This document shows positions 15,976 to 24,666 of a DNA stretch of 56,324 bases, piece by piece. Under the pieces are notes generated by a model, which saw only the letters and a list, made by a program, of their open reading frames with translations, was not told the origin of the DNA and did no database searches. Numbering within the stretch: position 1 is the stretch's first letter; every line of letters starts with the position of its first letter. A program made the position numbers and the translations under genes. This DNA is from Oscillospiraceae bacterium (GTDB lineage: Bacteria > Bacillota > Clostridia > Oscillospirales > Oscillospiraceae): assembly GCA_902778665.1 (NCBI GenBank), contig CACYYN010000015.1, positions 1 through 56,324 on the forward strand, read 5' to 3'.

Positions 15976-17235
15976 CTATGTTTTTGCGGAAAGCATGCCG
16001 CTGACAGCCAGCATCACACCCAGCTTGCCGGATTCGTAGGTGAGCCCGCCCTGCAGGTAGACGCAGTATGGCTCCCGAACCGGCCCGTCACAGGAGAGCT
16101 CGATGGAGCTGCCCTGGATAAAGGCACCGGCGGCCATGATCACATCGCAGTCATAACCGGGCATCGGGGCGGGCACGGGAGAAACAAAGGAATCTACCGG
16201 AGCCCCTGCCTGAATTCCGCCGCAGAATGCCTCCATCTTCTCGGGAGAGCCGAGGGAAATGCGCTGGATAATGTCAGACCGCTTTTCATCATAGCGGGGA
16301 TGGCTGTCATAACCCAGAAGATGCATCATGGCTGCAGCAAATACAGCCGTCTTCACAGCCTGCATCACAATGTGGGGGGCCATAAAGAAGCCCTGGAACA
16401 GCAGGCGGTTCACCCCCAGGGTGGACCCGCACTCCCCGCCGATCCCCGGCAGGGTCATGCGGCAGGCGGCCTTCTCCACAAGGTCGGCCCGGCCGGCAAT
16501 ATATCCGCCGGTAGGCGCAAGACCGCCGCCCGGGTTTTTGATGAGAGAGCCTGCTATCAGATCCGCTCCCACGTGGGTGGGTTCCAGAACATCGGTGAAT
16601 TCCCCGTAGCAGTTATCCACAAAAACGGTGATCTCCGGCCTTGCTGACTTGACGGCGCTGCAAAGCTCACGGATCTGGTCGATGGTTAAGGCCTTTCTGG
16701 TGCTGTAGCCGATGGAGCGCTGCGCTATAACGGATTTAACGGCAGGATCAGCCAGCGCCTTGAGCACGGCGGGGATGTCAATGGTTCCGTCCTCTCGAAG
16801 ATCCACCTGCTCGTAGCCGATCCCGTAAAACCGGAGTGAGCCGAACTCCTCTCCCGTGATGCCGATGGCCCGGTGGAGCGTGTCATAGGGTTTGCCGGTG
16901 GCGGCAAGGATCTTCTCCCCCGGGGCACAGAGGGCAAAGAGGGCCGATGTGATGGCGTGGGTGCCGTTGACAAAATGGGGGCGAACCAGAGCGGCTTCCG
17001 CTCCGAAAACCCGGGCGTAGATTTTCTCCAGGGTTTCGCGGCCCAGATCATCATAGCCGTAACCGGTTGTGCCGGCAAAGCAGGCTTCGGAAACCCGATT
17101 GGCCTGAAAAGCCTCCATCACGCGAAGCGTATTCTTTTCGCAGATCTCCTGCAGGGCAGCGAACTGCGGCGCGGCCAGTTCCTCGGCCCTGCGGGCGAGA
17201 TCATATACTTCCGGGGAAATCTCTGAAATATTCAC
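15976..17235 (-). CDS. Methionine gamma-lyase family/aluminium resistance-type PLP enzyme, GTG start
   Basis: A 419-residue PLP-dependent enzyme of the YnbB group. The cofactor lysine is Lys233 in AGSLIKNPGGG, with the PLP-nitrogen aspartate Asp207 in VFVDNCYGEF, and the N-terminal signature FAGTTGYGYDDLGRETLE is diagnostic. Family members are annotated as methionine gamma-lyase-like or aluminium resistance proteins; the real substrate is uncertain. The start is GTG at 17235 with GGAG 9 bases upstream, placed within 3 bases of the murD stop, so the gene is translationally linked to murD. Confidence 0.9.
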   Translation of the reverse strand: MNISEISPEVYDLARRAEELAAPQFAALQEICEKNTLRVMEAFQANRVSEACFAGTTGYGYDDLGRETLEKIYARVFGAEAALVRPHFVNGTHAITSALFALCAPGEKILAATGKPYDTLHRAIGITGEEFGSLRFYGIGYEQVDLREDGTIDIPAVLKALADPAVKSVIAQRSIGYSTRKALTIDQIRELCSAVKSARPEITVFVDNCYGEFTDVLEPTHVGADLIAGSLIKNPGGGLAPTGGYIAGRADLVEKAACRMTLPGIGGECGSTLGVNRLLFQGFFMAPHIVMQAVKTAVFAAAMMHLLGYDSHPRYDEKRSDIIQRISLGSPEKMEAFCGGIQAGAPVDSFVSPVPAPMPGYDCDVIMAAGAFIQGSSIELSCDGPVREPYCVYLQGGLTYESGKLGVMLAVSGMLSAKT

Positions 17236-17237
17236 GC

Positions 17238-18617
17238 TTATAACTCCATTACCAGTTTCTTGAAATGTCTGCCTCTCTCGGCAAAGTTTTTAAAATGATC
17301 AAATGCTGCACAGGCCGGGGAGAGAAGCACAATGTCGCCGGGGACGGCACAGCGGGATGCGGCGAAAACAGCATCGTCAAAATTGTCTATTTTTTCTGTG
17401 GGGAGACCGGACTCGGCATAATACCGGGAGGCCTTCACCGCCTGCAGGATTTTATCTGCCGTGTCGCCTGTGGCGAAAACCGCCTTGGCATGCAGGCACA
17501 GCTCATCCCCCAGACCGTCAAACGGGATGTGCTTGTCATATCCGCCGACGATAATGACGGGCTTGACCTTCAGCGCATGCAGCCCGGCAGCAGTGCGCGT
17601 GGGGCTGGTGCCGATGGAATCATTGATATAGGTGACGCCGTTATACACCCGCACCGTCTCCAGCCGGTGCTCCACGCCGCGAAATTCCATTGCCACCCTG
17701 CGGCAGATCTCATCCGGCACAAAGTCAGCCGTGGCGGCGAATGCGGCCATATAGTTCATGCAGTTATGCTCACCGGGAAGGAGGATTTCATCGGCATGCA
17801 TAATCGGCGTTTCCGCCCCGTCCTTTCCACGGATGATAACCCCATCCCGGCAAAAGACGCCGTTTTCGCAGGCCCTCTTCAGGGAGAAAAACCGCTTGCG
17901 GGAAGACGCCTCGGAGGCAAAAGAGGGCGTGAGGGCATCATCGGCGTTCAGAACCAGAACATCGTTCTCGTTCTGCATGCGATAGATGGATTTTTTGGCA
18001 TCAATGTAATCGGCATAATCCTTATGCTTGTCCAGATGATTCGGGCTGATGTTGGTGATGACGGAGACCGCCGGGTGGCAGGGCATGCTGTGCAGTTGGA
18101 AGGAACTGAGCTCCAGCACGGCAATGTCATAAGGCTTCATGTGCGGCGTTTCGCACAGAAGCGGATTGCCGATATTGCCACCCAGATTCACGGTACGGCC
18201 TGCGGCCTTCAGAAGCTCGGAGATGATGGTGGTTGTGGTGGTCTTCCCGTCACTGCCGGTAACAGCAATCACCGGGCAGGGGCAGGTCTGAAAAAAGACT
18301 TCCATTTCAGAGGTGATAACACTGCCGTTCTCCTTCGCCTTCTCCAGATGGGGGTCAAAAGGCATCAGGCCGGGCGTGCGGAAAATGATATCATAGTCCA
18401 GATGCTCGAGATAATCCTCTCCCAGCTGAAGAGTAGCCCCGAGAGCGCGAAGCTTATCGGCTTCCTCTCCCATATCCTCAGCGGTACGCCTGTCGCAGGC
18501 AGTCACATGGCAGCCGGCAGCAAGCAGCGCAGTGATCAGCGGCTCATTGCTCACACCGATCCCGACGATGCAGATTCGTTTGTCACGGATGGAGCGGATA
18601 TATTCCTCAAAAGTCAT
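17238..18617 (-). CDS. murD: UDP-N-acetylmuramoyl-L-alanine:D-glutamate ligase
   Basis: A 459-residue Mur ligase that adds D-Glu to UDP-MurNAc-L-Ala in peptidoglycan synthesis. It has the N-terminal substrate Rossmann domain (ICIVGIGVSNEPLI), ATP loop GSDGKTTTTT, central NISPNHLDKH and YINDSIGTSPTRT in the C-terminal domain. ATG at 18617 is chosen because GGGAGG sits 7 bases before it; an upstream in-frame ATG at 18632 would lie on the ribosome binding site itself. Outside a dcw cluster, here paired with the PLP lyase gene. Confidence 0.95.
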   Translation of the reverse strand: MTFEEYIRSIRDKRICIVGIGVSNEPLITALLAAGCHVTACDRRTAEDMGEEADKLRALGATLQLGEDYLEHLDYDIIFRTPGLMPFDPHLEKAKENGSVITSEMEVFFQTCPCPVIAVTGSDGKTTTTTIISELLKAAGRTVNLGGNIGNPLLCETPHMKPYDIAVLELSSFQLHSMPCHPAVSVITNISPNHLDKHKDYADYIDAKKSIYRMQNENDVLVLNADDALTPSFASEASSRKRFFSLKRACENGVFCRDGVIIRGKDGAETPIMHADEILLPGEHNCMNYMAAFAATADFVPDEICRRVAMEFRGVEHRLETVRVYNGVTYINDSIGTSPTRTAAGLHALKVKPVIIVGGYDKHIPFDGLGDELCLHAKAVFATGDTADKILQAVKASRYYAESGLPTEKIDNFDDAVFAASRCAVPGDIVLLSPACAAFDHFKNFAERGRHFKKLVMEL

Positions 18618-18703
18618 AAAATGACCTCCCAATTAAAAAAATGCTGCCGAGACACAGCAAATGTCATTATAGCGTTTTCTGCCGGTATTTACAAGAATAA
18701 TTG

Positions 18704-18732
18704 TTGACTCCGGGGCTGATTTCGTTTAAAAT
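18704..18732 (+). promoter_or_regulatory. Promoter of rnpB
   Basis: TTGACT (18704-18709), 17 bases, TAAAAT (18727-18732), placing transcription start at about 18739, where helix P1 of the RNase P RNA begins. Confidence 0.75.
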
Positions 18733-18738
18733 ATGCGG

Positions 18739-19082
18739 GCGAGCCGGCCGAACGGCCGCGGGCACGAGGCGAAAGCCTGTGCGTGAGGAAAGTCCGGGCT
18801 CCACAGGGCAAGGATAACGGGTAACGCCCGCCAGGGGTGACCCTCGGACAAGTGCAACAGAGATATACCGCCGCGGCAACGCGGTAAGGGTGGAAAGGCG
18901 AGGTAAGAGCTCACCCGTCGCATGGAGACATGCCGACGCTGTAAACTCTATCCGGAGCAACACCGTGGGAGAGCACAAGGCCTGCCCGGCCGCTCTCGGG
19001 AGGTGGCTTGAGCCTGCGGGCAACCGCAGGCCACAGATAGATGGCCGTTTAAGACAGAACCCGGCTTACAGACCGACTCGTA
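18739..19082 (+). ncRNA. rnpB: RNase P RNA, bacterial type A
   Basis: The catalytic RNA of ribonuclease P, which removes 5' leaders from pre-tRNA. Hallmarks are visible in order: P1 5' strand CGAGCCGG, the universally conserved GAGGAAAGTCCGGGCTCC near position 50, AAACTCTATCCGGAGCAAC, the AGATAGATGGCCGTT stretch, ACAGAACCCGGCTTACAG and the P1 3' strand CCGACTCG. The length of about 340 bases suits type A. It is followed by a hairpin and T-run (19096-19135). Confidence 0.95.
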
Positions 19083-19095
19083 TTTTTAGATCATT

Positions 19096-19135
19096 CCGCT
19101 TGGGGCGTACGCCCGTCAGGCGGGATTTTCTTTTT
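19096..19135 (+). terminator. rnpB terminator
   Basis: An imperfect hairpin with CCGCTTGG (19096-19103) opposite TCAGGCGG and an inner GGGC/GCCC helix is followed by GATTTTCTTTTT. Confidence 0.6.
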
Positions 19136-19251
19136 GATGCATTTTTCGGTGAATATTCAAAAAGTTATGCATGACTAACCAACGGGTTATATGTTATGAT
19201 ACTAAGGTGTGAAATGTGTTTGTTTTTTACCTAATTAATAAGGAGTAACAT

Positions 19252-21957
19252 ATGGCAAGAGAAATCCTGTTTGAACTGGGCAAAATGATTACGGACCGGC
19301 TTCCGTACAAATTCGGCATCAAAAAGCTGACAGAGAGTGATCCGGAATACATTATTCTGGATCGTGCATGCTCCAATGACGAGATTGCGGAGATCATGCT
19401 GAAGATGGGGCTTCGCAAGCCCAAAACCACCGCGGAGATTGCACACCTCACCGGCAAGAGCGAGGAGCGCGTCACGGAGCTTCTCACCGACGCTGCCGAG
19501 CACGGCATCGTTGAATATAACTGGGAGAATCCGCGGCATGAGAAGCAGTGGTATGTGCAGCTGTTCGTACCCGGAATTGCCGAGATGACCAACATGGTCC
19601 TTTGGCAGGTTGAGAAGTATCCGGAGCTTGCTGATTCCTTTGATAAGATGACCTTCCTCCCTCTGGAGGGAAAAACCCATCTGATTCCTCCCGGCGGGGA
19701 CGGAATCGGCATGCACGTCATCCCGGTGGAAGCTGCTATCCCGGCGAAGAGCCAGTCGGCTTCTGTGGAGCACCTCTCCCACTGGCTCGAGAAATATGAC
19801 GGCCAGTTTTCTGTGGGTTACTGCTCCTGCCGCAATGCCCGCCGCCTCTACGGCGAAGGCTCCGGCGAGATTCAGGATGACTGCTGCATCGGTGTGGGCG
19901 ATTTTGCCACCTATCTCATTGAAACCGGAAAGGGCCGTCCTATCACCAAGGAAGAGGCCCTGGAGATTCTTCAGCGCTCCGAGGACAACGGATACGTTCA
20001 CCAGGTCACAAACATTGACGGTTCCGACAAGATTTTCGGCATCTGCAACTGTGATGTGGGCGTGTGCTTTGCCCTGCGCACCAGCCAGTATTTCAACACA
20101 CCGAACCTTTCCGCTTCTGCCTACCGGGCACATGTGGACAAGGAGAACTGCGTAGCCTGCGGCAAGTGCGTAGAAGTCTGCCCGGCCGGCGCGGTGAAGC
20201 TGGGCCAGAAGCTCTGCACGAAAAACGGTGAGGTTTCTTACCCGAAGCAGGAGCTGCCCTCCGGCCTCAAATGGGGCAAGGATAAGTATAACCCGAATTA
20301 CGTGGTAGATAACCGCAAAAACTGCCATGAATCCGGCACGGCTCCGTGCAAAACCGCATGCCCGGCACACATTGCCATCCAGGGCTACATCAAGCTTGCC
20401 AAAGAGGGCAGATATCTCGATGCCCTGAAGCTGATCAAACAGGACAACCCCTTCCCCTCCGTGTGCGGCTATGTCTGCAACCGCCGCTGTGAGGACGCCT
20501 GCACCCGCGGCGCCCTGGACAAGGCCCTGGCCATCGATGAGATCAAAAAGTTCATTGCAGAACAGGATCTCAAGGGTGAAGAGCGGTATATCCCCGCCCC
20601 CATTCGCCGCAGACCCATCGACAAACCCTATGAGGAGAAGGTCGCCATTATCGGTGCAGGCCCTGCAGGCCTGAGCTGCGCCTATTACCTCGCCCGCATG
20701 GGTTATACCAACGTGACCGTTTTTGACCGGAACCCGCAGCCGGGCGGCATGCTCGTGATGGGCATTCCCAGCTATCGCCTGGACCGCAGCGCACTGAAGG
20801 GTGAGATTGAGGTGCTGGAGAAGATGGGTGTTCACTTCCGCATGAACACGGAAGTCGGAAAGGACGTCACCATCGAGCAGCTTCGCGCAGAGGGATACAA
20901 GGCATTCTACGCAGCCATCGGTGCCCAGAAGAGCTCTGCCATCGGTGTTCCCGGTGAGGAGCTGGAAGGTGTTTACGGCGGTGTGGACTTCCTGCGGGAA
21001 GTGAACCTGGGCAACAAGCCGTCTCTCTGCAGGAAGTGCGCGGTTATCGGCGGAGGCAACGTGGCAATGGACCTGTGCAGAACCGCCGTGCGTCTTGGTG
21101 CGGAGACCTATGTGATCTACCGCAGAAGCGAAGAAGAGATGCCCGCCGACAAGGAAGAGATCGCCGAGGCAAAAGAAGAGGGCGTGAAGTTCTGCTTCCT
21201 CAATGCACCAGTTGAGATTCTCGGCAAAGACGGAAAAGTCTGCGGATTGAAAGTGGAGCTCATGGAGCTCGGCGAGAAGGACGAGAAGGGCAAACGCAAG
21301 CCCGTCGGCACCGGGAAGTTCGAGACCATTGAGCTGGACAGCGTGCTGGCAGGTGTCGGCCAGGTGATCGACTGGGGCACGCTGGACGTGGGCGCACTGA
21401 AGACCGGCAAGAAGGGCAATGCCATTGCAGACCCCGTGACCTATCAGACCGAGCAGGCAGACATCTTCGTCGGCGGTGATGTTTACACCGGCCCGAAGTT
21501 TGCCATCGACGCCATTGCAGCCGGACGGGAAGGCGCAGAGTCGATCCACCGCTTTGTGCAGGACGGACAGAGTCTGACCAGAGGCCGCAATCTGAGAGAG
21601 TTCTACGAGCTTGATAAAGACAACCTGGTATTCGGCGTTGACAGCTTTGACAAGCCTGCCCGTCAGGCAGTGCTGCACGACGCGAAGAAGGCACGCTCCT
21701 TCGAGCATGACAGGCTGACCTTCACCGAGGAACAGGTGAAAGCGGAAGCCAGCCGCTGCCTGGGCTGCGGCGTCAGCGTGGTGGACCAGAACAAGTGCAT
21801 CGGCTGCGGACTGTGCACCACCAAGTGCATGTTTGATGCAATCCATCTGCAGCGCGATGTGCCGGAGGCCTCCAACATGGTGCGTTGTGAAGACAAGGTC
21901 GGCCCCATGCTGAAGCATGCGGCAAAACAGAGCATCAATCTGATTCTTAGGAAGTAA
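19252..21957 (+). CDS. GltD-type NAD(P)H/FAD oxidoreductase fused to iron-sulfur domains
   Basis: A 901-residue cytosolic flavoprotein. Residues 1-285 hold a winged-helix-like segment (about 45-92) and a cysteine cluster (Cys191, Cys193, Cys211, Cys212, Cys265, Cys267, Cys272) that may bind an FeS centre. A ferredoxin motif follows at 300-310 (CVACGKCVEVCP). Residues about 355-450 are the GltD N-terminal FeS domain (CKTACPAHIAIQGYI, CGYVCNRRCEDAC). The FAD site is GAGPAG (468-473) and the NADPH site GGGNVAMD. A last cluster is CIGCGLCTTKC near the C-terminus. The protein could move electrons between NAD(P)H and ferredoxin. It is transcribed alone and ends at a strong terminator. Substrate and partner unknown. 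Confidence 0.9.
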   Translation: MAREILFELGKMITDRLPYKFGIKKLTESDPEYIILDRACSNDEIAEIMLKMGLRKPKTTAEIAHLTGKSEERVTELLTDAAEHGIVEYNWENPRHEKQWYVQLFVPGIAEMTNMVLWQVEKYPELADSFDKMTFLPLEGKTHLIPPGGDGIGMHVIPVEAAIPAKSQSASVEHLSHWLEKYDGQFSVGYCSCRNARRLYGEGSGEIQDDCCIGVGDFATYLIETGKGRPITKEEALEILQRSEDNGYVHQVTNIDGSDKIFGICNCDVGVCFALRTSQYFNTPNLSASAYRAHVDKENCVACGKCVEVCPAGAVKLGQKLCTKNGEVSYPKQELPSGLKWGKDKYNPNYVVDNRKNCHESGTAPCKTACPAHIAIQGYIKLAKEGRYLDALKLIKQDNPFPSVCGYVCNRRCEDACTRGALDKALAIDEIKKFIAEQDLKGEERYIPAPIRRRPIDKPYEEKVAIIGAGPAGLSCAYYLARMGYTNVTVFDRNPQPGGMLVMGIPSYRLDRSALKGEIEVLEKMGVHFRMNTEVGKDVTIEQLRAEGYKAFYAAIGAQKSSAIGVPGEELEGVYGGVDFLREVNLGNKPSLCRKCAVIGGGNVAMDLCRTAVRLGAETYVIYRRSEEEMPADKEEIAEAKEEGVKFCFLNAPVEILGKDGKVCGLKVELMELGEKDEKGKRKPVGTGKFETIELDSVLAGVGQVIDWGTLDVGALKTGKKGNAIADPVTYQTEQADIFVGGDVYTGPKFAIDAIAAGREGAESIHRFVQDGQSLTRGRNLREFYELDKDNLVFGVDSFDKPARQAVLHDAKKARSFEHDRLTFTEEQVKAEASRCLGCGVSVVDQNKCIGCGLCTTKCMFDAIHLQRDVPEASNMVRCEDKVGPMLKHAAKQSINLILRK

Positions 21958-21985
21958 CGGAAAACGAAATAATACAGCATAACAG

Positions 21986-22019
21986 CAGAAACGGCAGGCG
22001 AAAAAGCCTGCCGTTTCTG
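21986..22019. terminator. Bidirectional terminator
   Basis: A perfect 14-bp stem (21986-21999 with 22006-22019; CAGAAACGGCAGGC) and loop GAAAAA, followed by TTTT, between two convergent genes. Confidence 0.88.
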
Positions 22020-22047
22020 TTTTACCCTGTTTCAGGGAAAAGAACAC

Positions 22048-22494
22048 TCAGAGATTTGCCTTGATCTTTGCAATCATGTCCACATACGCTGCATCGGAGA
22101 GGAAGGTCTGCCCGGGGTTCATGGCAAACACACCGCCCCACTCATATCCGTCCTTATACTTAGGGACCAGATGCATATGCAGGTGGCATCCCGTATCACC
22201 GTATGCTCCGTAATTGAGCTTATCCGGCTCGAATGCCGCATGGATTGCTTTTGCCGCGCGGTTCACATCTGCAAAGAAAGCATTGCGCTCTTCATCCGAA
22301 ATGTCGGTGATTTCACTGACATGGTCTTTATAGGCAACGATGCACCTGCCCGGATGGCTCTGCTCCCTGAAGAGAATCAGGGTGCTGACACTCAGATCAC
22401 AGATTTTGATGCCGAACGCATCCAGCAGCTCTCCGCCCATGCAATATCCGCAGGCGGTTCTGGGGCTCATTGCCTGTTTTTCTTCCAAAGTCAT
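22048..22494 (-). CDS. HIT family protein
   Basis: A 148-residue histidine-triad protein. The triad is His104-Leu-His106-Met-His108 in CHLHMHLVPKY, with the typical upstream SHPGRCIVAYKDHVSEI strand. HIT proteins are nucleotidyl hydrolases or transferases acting on dinucleoside polyphosphates, AMP-lysine or similar. The four cysteines at the start (Cys15, Cys18) and mid-protein suggest a zinc site as in some HIT members. It ends at a shared terminator and lies 36 bases after the BadF-type kinase gene, on the same strand and likely on the same transcript. Confidence 0.9.
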   Translation of the reverse strand: MTLEEKQAMSPRTACGYCMGGELLDAFGIKICDLSVSTLILFREQSHPGRCIVAYKDHVSEITDISDEERNAFFADVNRAAKAIHAAFEPDKLNYGAYGDTGCHLHMHLVPKYKDGYEWGGVFAMNPGQTFLSDAAYVDMIAKIKANL

Positions 22495-22530
22495 TCCGAC
22501 TTGCTCCTTTATAATTGGTATAAATTCTGT

Positions 22531-23490
22531 TTACCAGCCGTAATTATCGCCGGCCTGACGAGCAAAAGAGTAAAGGAAGCGGCTCTTAAAGTCATAATTC
22601 TCCTTCTCCTCTGCCAGCCACATGGCTTCCAGCGCGGCACCGTAAAGGGTGGGCGTGTCAAGCAGCTTCATCACGCAGCCCTCCGGGGCACGCTCGCAGA
22701 CAGCTTCCGTATATTCGGGGACGTGGAGAAACACGCCGCCGCCGAGGACACCGCGATAGGGGTGGCCCATAATCTGATAGGCCGTCTGCATGGCCTCGGC
22801 AAAATAGTTGACCGCGTCATCAAAAATGCGGGAAGCGACTTCGTCCCCCTGTTTGCGGGCTGCAAAAACCGCCTGCGCAAAGGAGGAAATATAGGCACGA
22901 CCGCCTGCATAGATGACAGGGAGATGCTCCCGGAGCGTCTCGCCCATCTCGGCTTCCAGAATCGGTGTGAGAAGGGTTGCGGGGCCGCGGCCGTCACGCT
23001 CGCGCTGTGTGGCAATCAGAGCCTGCTGCCCGATCACATAGCCGCTTCCGCCGGTGTCCAGCATGTAGCCGCTGCTGCCGATGTAGTGGCGGTGTTCATT
23101 ATCCTTTTTCCGGACACAGCAGTAGGAGCCTGTGCCGGAGATTAAACATACACCGTCATCTTTTCCGAGGCCGGCAGCCATAACGCTGGAGACTACGGAA
23201 TCCATTTTCACCTTTGCCTTCCCGAACTGACGTTTCAGGCGCTGCTCGATTTCCGGAAAGTAATATGACGCGGAAATACTGCCGAACACACTGGCAATTT
23301 CTCCGTCTGCCGGCATACGGGCTTTCATGTTTTCCGCCGCATCACGGATACGGTCGCTTGCTTCCGCAACTCCGATATCAAACGCGTTTGCACCGCGGCC
23401 GCGTGCATAAGCATAGACCTTGCCGGTCTGATCAAACAGAATGCTCTCGGTTTTATATCCGCCGGAATCAATTGCGATAAAATACTTCAT
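22531..23490 (-). CDS. BadF/BadG/BcrA/BcrD-type ATPase, probable N-acetylglucosamine kinase
   Basis: A 319-residue ASKHA-fold kinase. Phosphate-1 motif IAIDSGGYKTESILFD, phosphate-2 region CLISGTGSYCCV, DTGGSGYVIGQQAL and GVLGGGVFLH match the BadF/BadG family, whose single-domain members include N-acetylglucosamine and N-acetylmuramic acid kinases. It would phosphorylate an amino sugar salvaged from cell wall or diet. The start has GGAGGAGC upstream, and the promoter at 23547-23575 is a perfect consensus, so expression should be strong. The exact sugar is inferred from family. Confidence 0.85.
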   Translation of the reverse strand: MKYFIAIDSGGYKTESILFDQTGKVYAYARGRGANAFDIGVAEASDRIRDAAENMKARMPADGEIASVFGSISASYYFPEIEQRLKRQFGKAKVKMDSVVSSVMAAGLGKDDGVCLISGTGSYCCVRKKDNEHRHYIGSSGYMLDTGGSGYVIGQQALIATQRERDGRGPATLLTPILEAEMGETLREHLPVIYAGGRAYISSFAQAVFAARKQGDEVASRIFDDAVNYFAEAMQTAYQIMGHPYRGVLGGGVFLHVPEYTEAVCERAPEGCVMKLLDTPTLYGAALEAMWLAEEKENYDFKSRFLYSFARQAGDNYGW

Positions 23491-23546
23491 CCTTAAGGCT
23501 CCTCCATCTTTTTTATTGTTCAGCTTAAGAGTTTGCTGCTGTAGAA

Positions 23547-23575
23547 ATTATAACTTTTGCCGGGCCTGCTGTCAA
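23547..23575 (-). promoter_or_regulatory. Perfect consensus promoter of the BadF-type kinase gene
   Basis: Minus strand TTGACA (23570-23575), exactly 17 bases, TATAAT (23547-23552). Both hexamers are perfect, which is rare and implies constitutively strong transcription unless a repressor acts. Confidence 0.85.
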
Positions 23576-23676
23576 TTAAAAATCGATTGATCCCGGAAAT
23601 TTATATTCCCAAAAAATTGCACTCCCTGCAGCGTAATAAGCATCTTTATCTGAATGGTTTTCCGCTATAATAGCAG

Positions 23677-23709
23677 AAACCTCCTGTTGTGTGTCATAAC
23701 AGGAGGTTT
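23677..23709. terminator. Hairpin in the yebC-kinase gap
   Basis: A perfect 12-bp stem, AAACCTCCTGTT (23677-23688) with AACAGGAGGTTT (23698-23709), loop GTGTGTCAT. On the plus strand it is followed by GTTTTATGTTAT. It may end yebC transcription on the minus strand or belong to a small plus-strand RNA; TATAAT occurs at 23666-23671 on the plus strand. Confidence 0.65.
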
Positions 23710-23815
23710 GTTTTATGTTATCATATTTGCAATGTACAGCATAACTGCTTTATCAAAACCTTGGAAAAAGTCCTGAAATCAGTACATTTCGCAAAATCCG
23801 GCGCACATTCGTGCA

Positions 23816-24556
23816 TTATTCAGCGTCTTCCCAGTTGTGCCAGACGTTCTGAACGTCGTCATTGTCGTCCAGCAGGTCGAGCATCTTCTGCAGGCCTTTG
23901 GCTTCGTCCTCATTGGAAAGCTTGATATAGCCGTTCTGCGGGAGCATTTCCACCTGAGCAGAAAGGAGCGTGTAGCCCTTTGCGGTGAGAGCATCGGAAA
24001 CTGCAGCAACATCATCTTCCGCGGTGTAGACAGTGAAGGAGCCTTCATCGGGTTCCACATCTGCTGCGCCGGCATCGAGAGCATCCATCATGACAGTGTC
24101 TTCATCCAGCTCTTCGTCCTCGTCATCGATGACGATAACACCCTTGCGGTCAAAGGACCAGCTGACACAGCCGGTAACGCCCATGGATCCGCCGTATTTA
24201 TCAAAAAGGTGACGGACTTCGCCTGCGGTGCGGTTGCGGTTGTCGGTCATTGTCTCAACGATGATCGCTACACCGCTGGGGCCGTAGCCTTCATAGGTGA
24301 TTTTTTCATAGTTGTCCGTATTGCCCGAACCAAGCGCCTTATCAATGGTACGCTTGATATTGTCATTGGGCATGTTGGCCGCCTTCGCTTTAGCGATAAC
24401 GGAAGCAAGCTTGGAATTGCTGCGGGGATCACCGCTGCCGCCTTCTTTTACGGCGACGATCATCTCACGTGCAATCTTGGTGAAAGCCTGCGCTCTCTTG
24501 GCATCCGCTGCCCCTTTGGTCTTCTGAATATTATGCCATTTGGAATGTCCTGACAT
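23816..24556 (-). CDS. YebC/PmpR family protein
   Basis: A 246-residue YebC protein starting MSGHSKWHNIQKTKGAADAK, with NMPNDNIKRTIDKALG and YEGYGPSGVAIIVETMTDN, all diagnostic. YebC proteins are DNA-binding regulators in some bacteria and, for one of the two clades, translation factors that relieve proline-rich ribosome stalling. Which role applies cannot be decided from sequence alone. An acidic stretch (DDEDEELDED, around residue 140) is typical. The gene is monocistronic, with GGGAG ribosome binding site. Confidence 0.95.
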   Translation of the reverse strand: MSGHSKWHNIQKTKGAADAKRAQAFTKIAREMIVAVKEGGSGDPRSNSKLASVIAKAKAANMPNDNIKRTIDKALGSGNTDNYEKITYEGYGPSGVAIIVETMTDNRNRTAGEVRHLFDKYGGSMGVTGCVSWSFDRKGVIVIDDEDEELDEDTVMMDALDAGAADVEPDEGSFTVYTAEDDVAAVSDALTAKGYTLLSAQVEMLPQNGYIKLSNEDEAKGLQKMLDLLDDNDDVQNVWHNWEDAE

Positions 24557-24635
24557 AGTTGATACAACTCCCTTACTGGTAATTTAATATGATTTTAGCA
24601 CAATGCAATGGGTATGACAAGAAAAAATGTTACAG

Positions 24636-24666
24636 CAGAGCAGGTTCAGTAATTGTTTCTGCTCTG
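24636..24666 (-). terminator. Terminator at the end of the 18-gene housekeeping run
   Basis: An 8-bp stem, CAGAGCAG (24636-24643) with CTGCTCTG (24659-24666), overlaps the rsgA stop codon. It is followed on the minus strand by AACATTTTTTC. Confidence 0.75.

Larger units (their letters stand above)
23491..23815. other. 325-base noncoding gap with promoter and orphan hairpin
   Basis: No coding frame is supported here. It holds the consensus kinase promoter near its left end (23547-23575) and a hairpin (23677-23709) in the middle. The rest (23710-23815) is AT-rich trailer of yebC with nothing recognisable. Confidence 0.6.

Noticed and set aside
17265-18707. A 480-codon plus-strand frame over murD
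   Set aside because: Antisense shadow of a clear murD.
19231-22047. A 938-codon open frame on the minus strand
   Set aside because: It is the antisense shadow of the GltD-type flavoprotein gene: no ribosome binding site, no recognisable domain, and skewed residue content.
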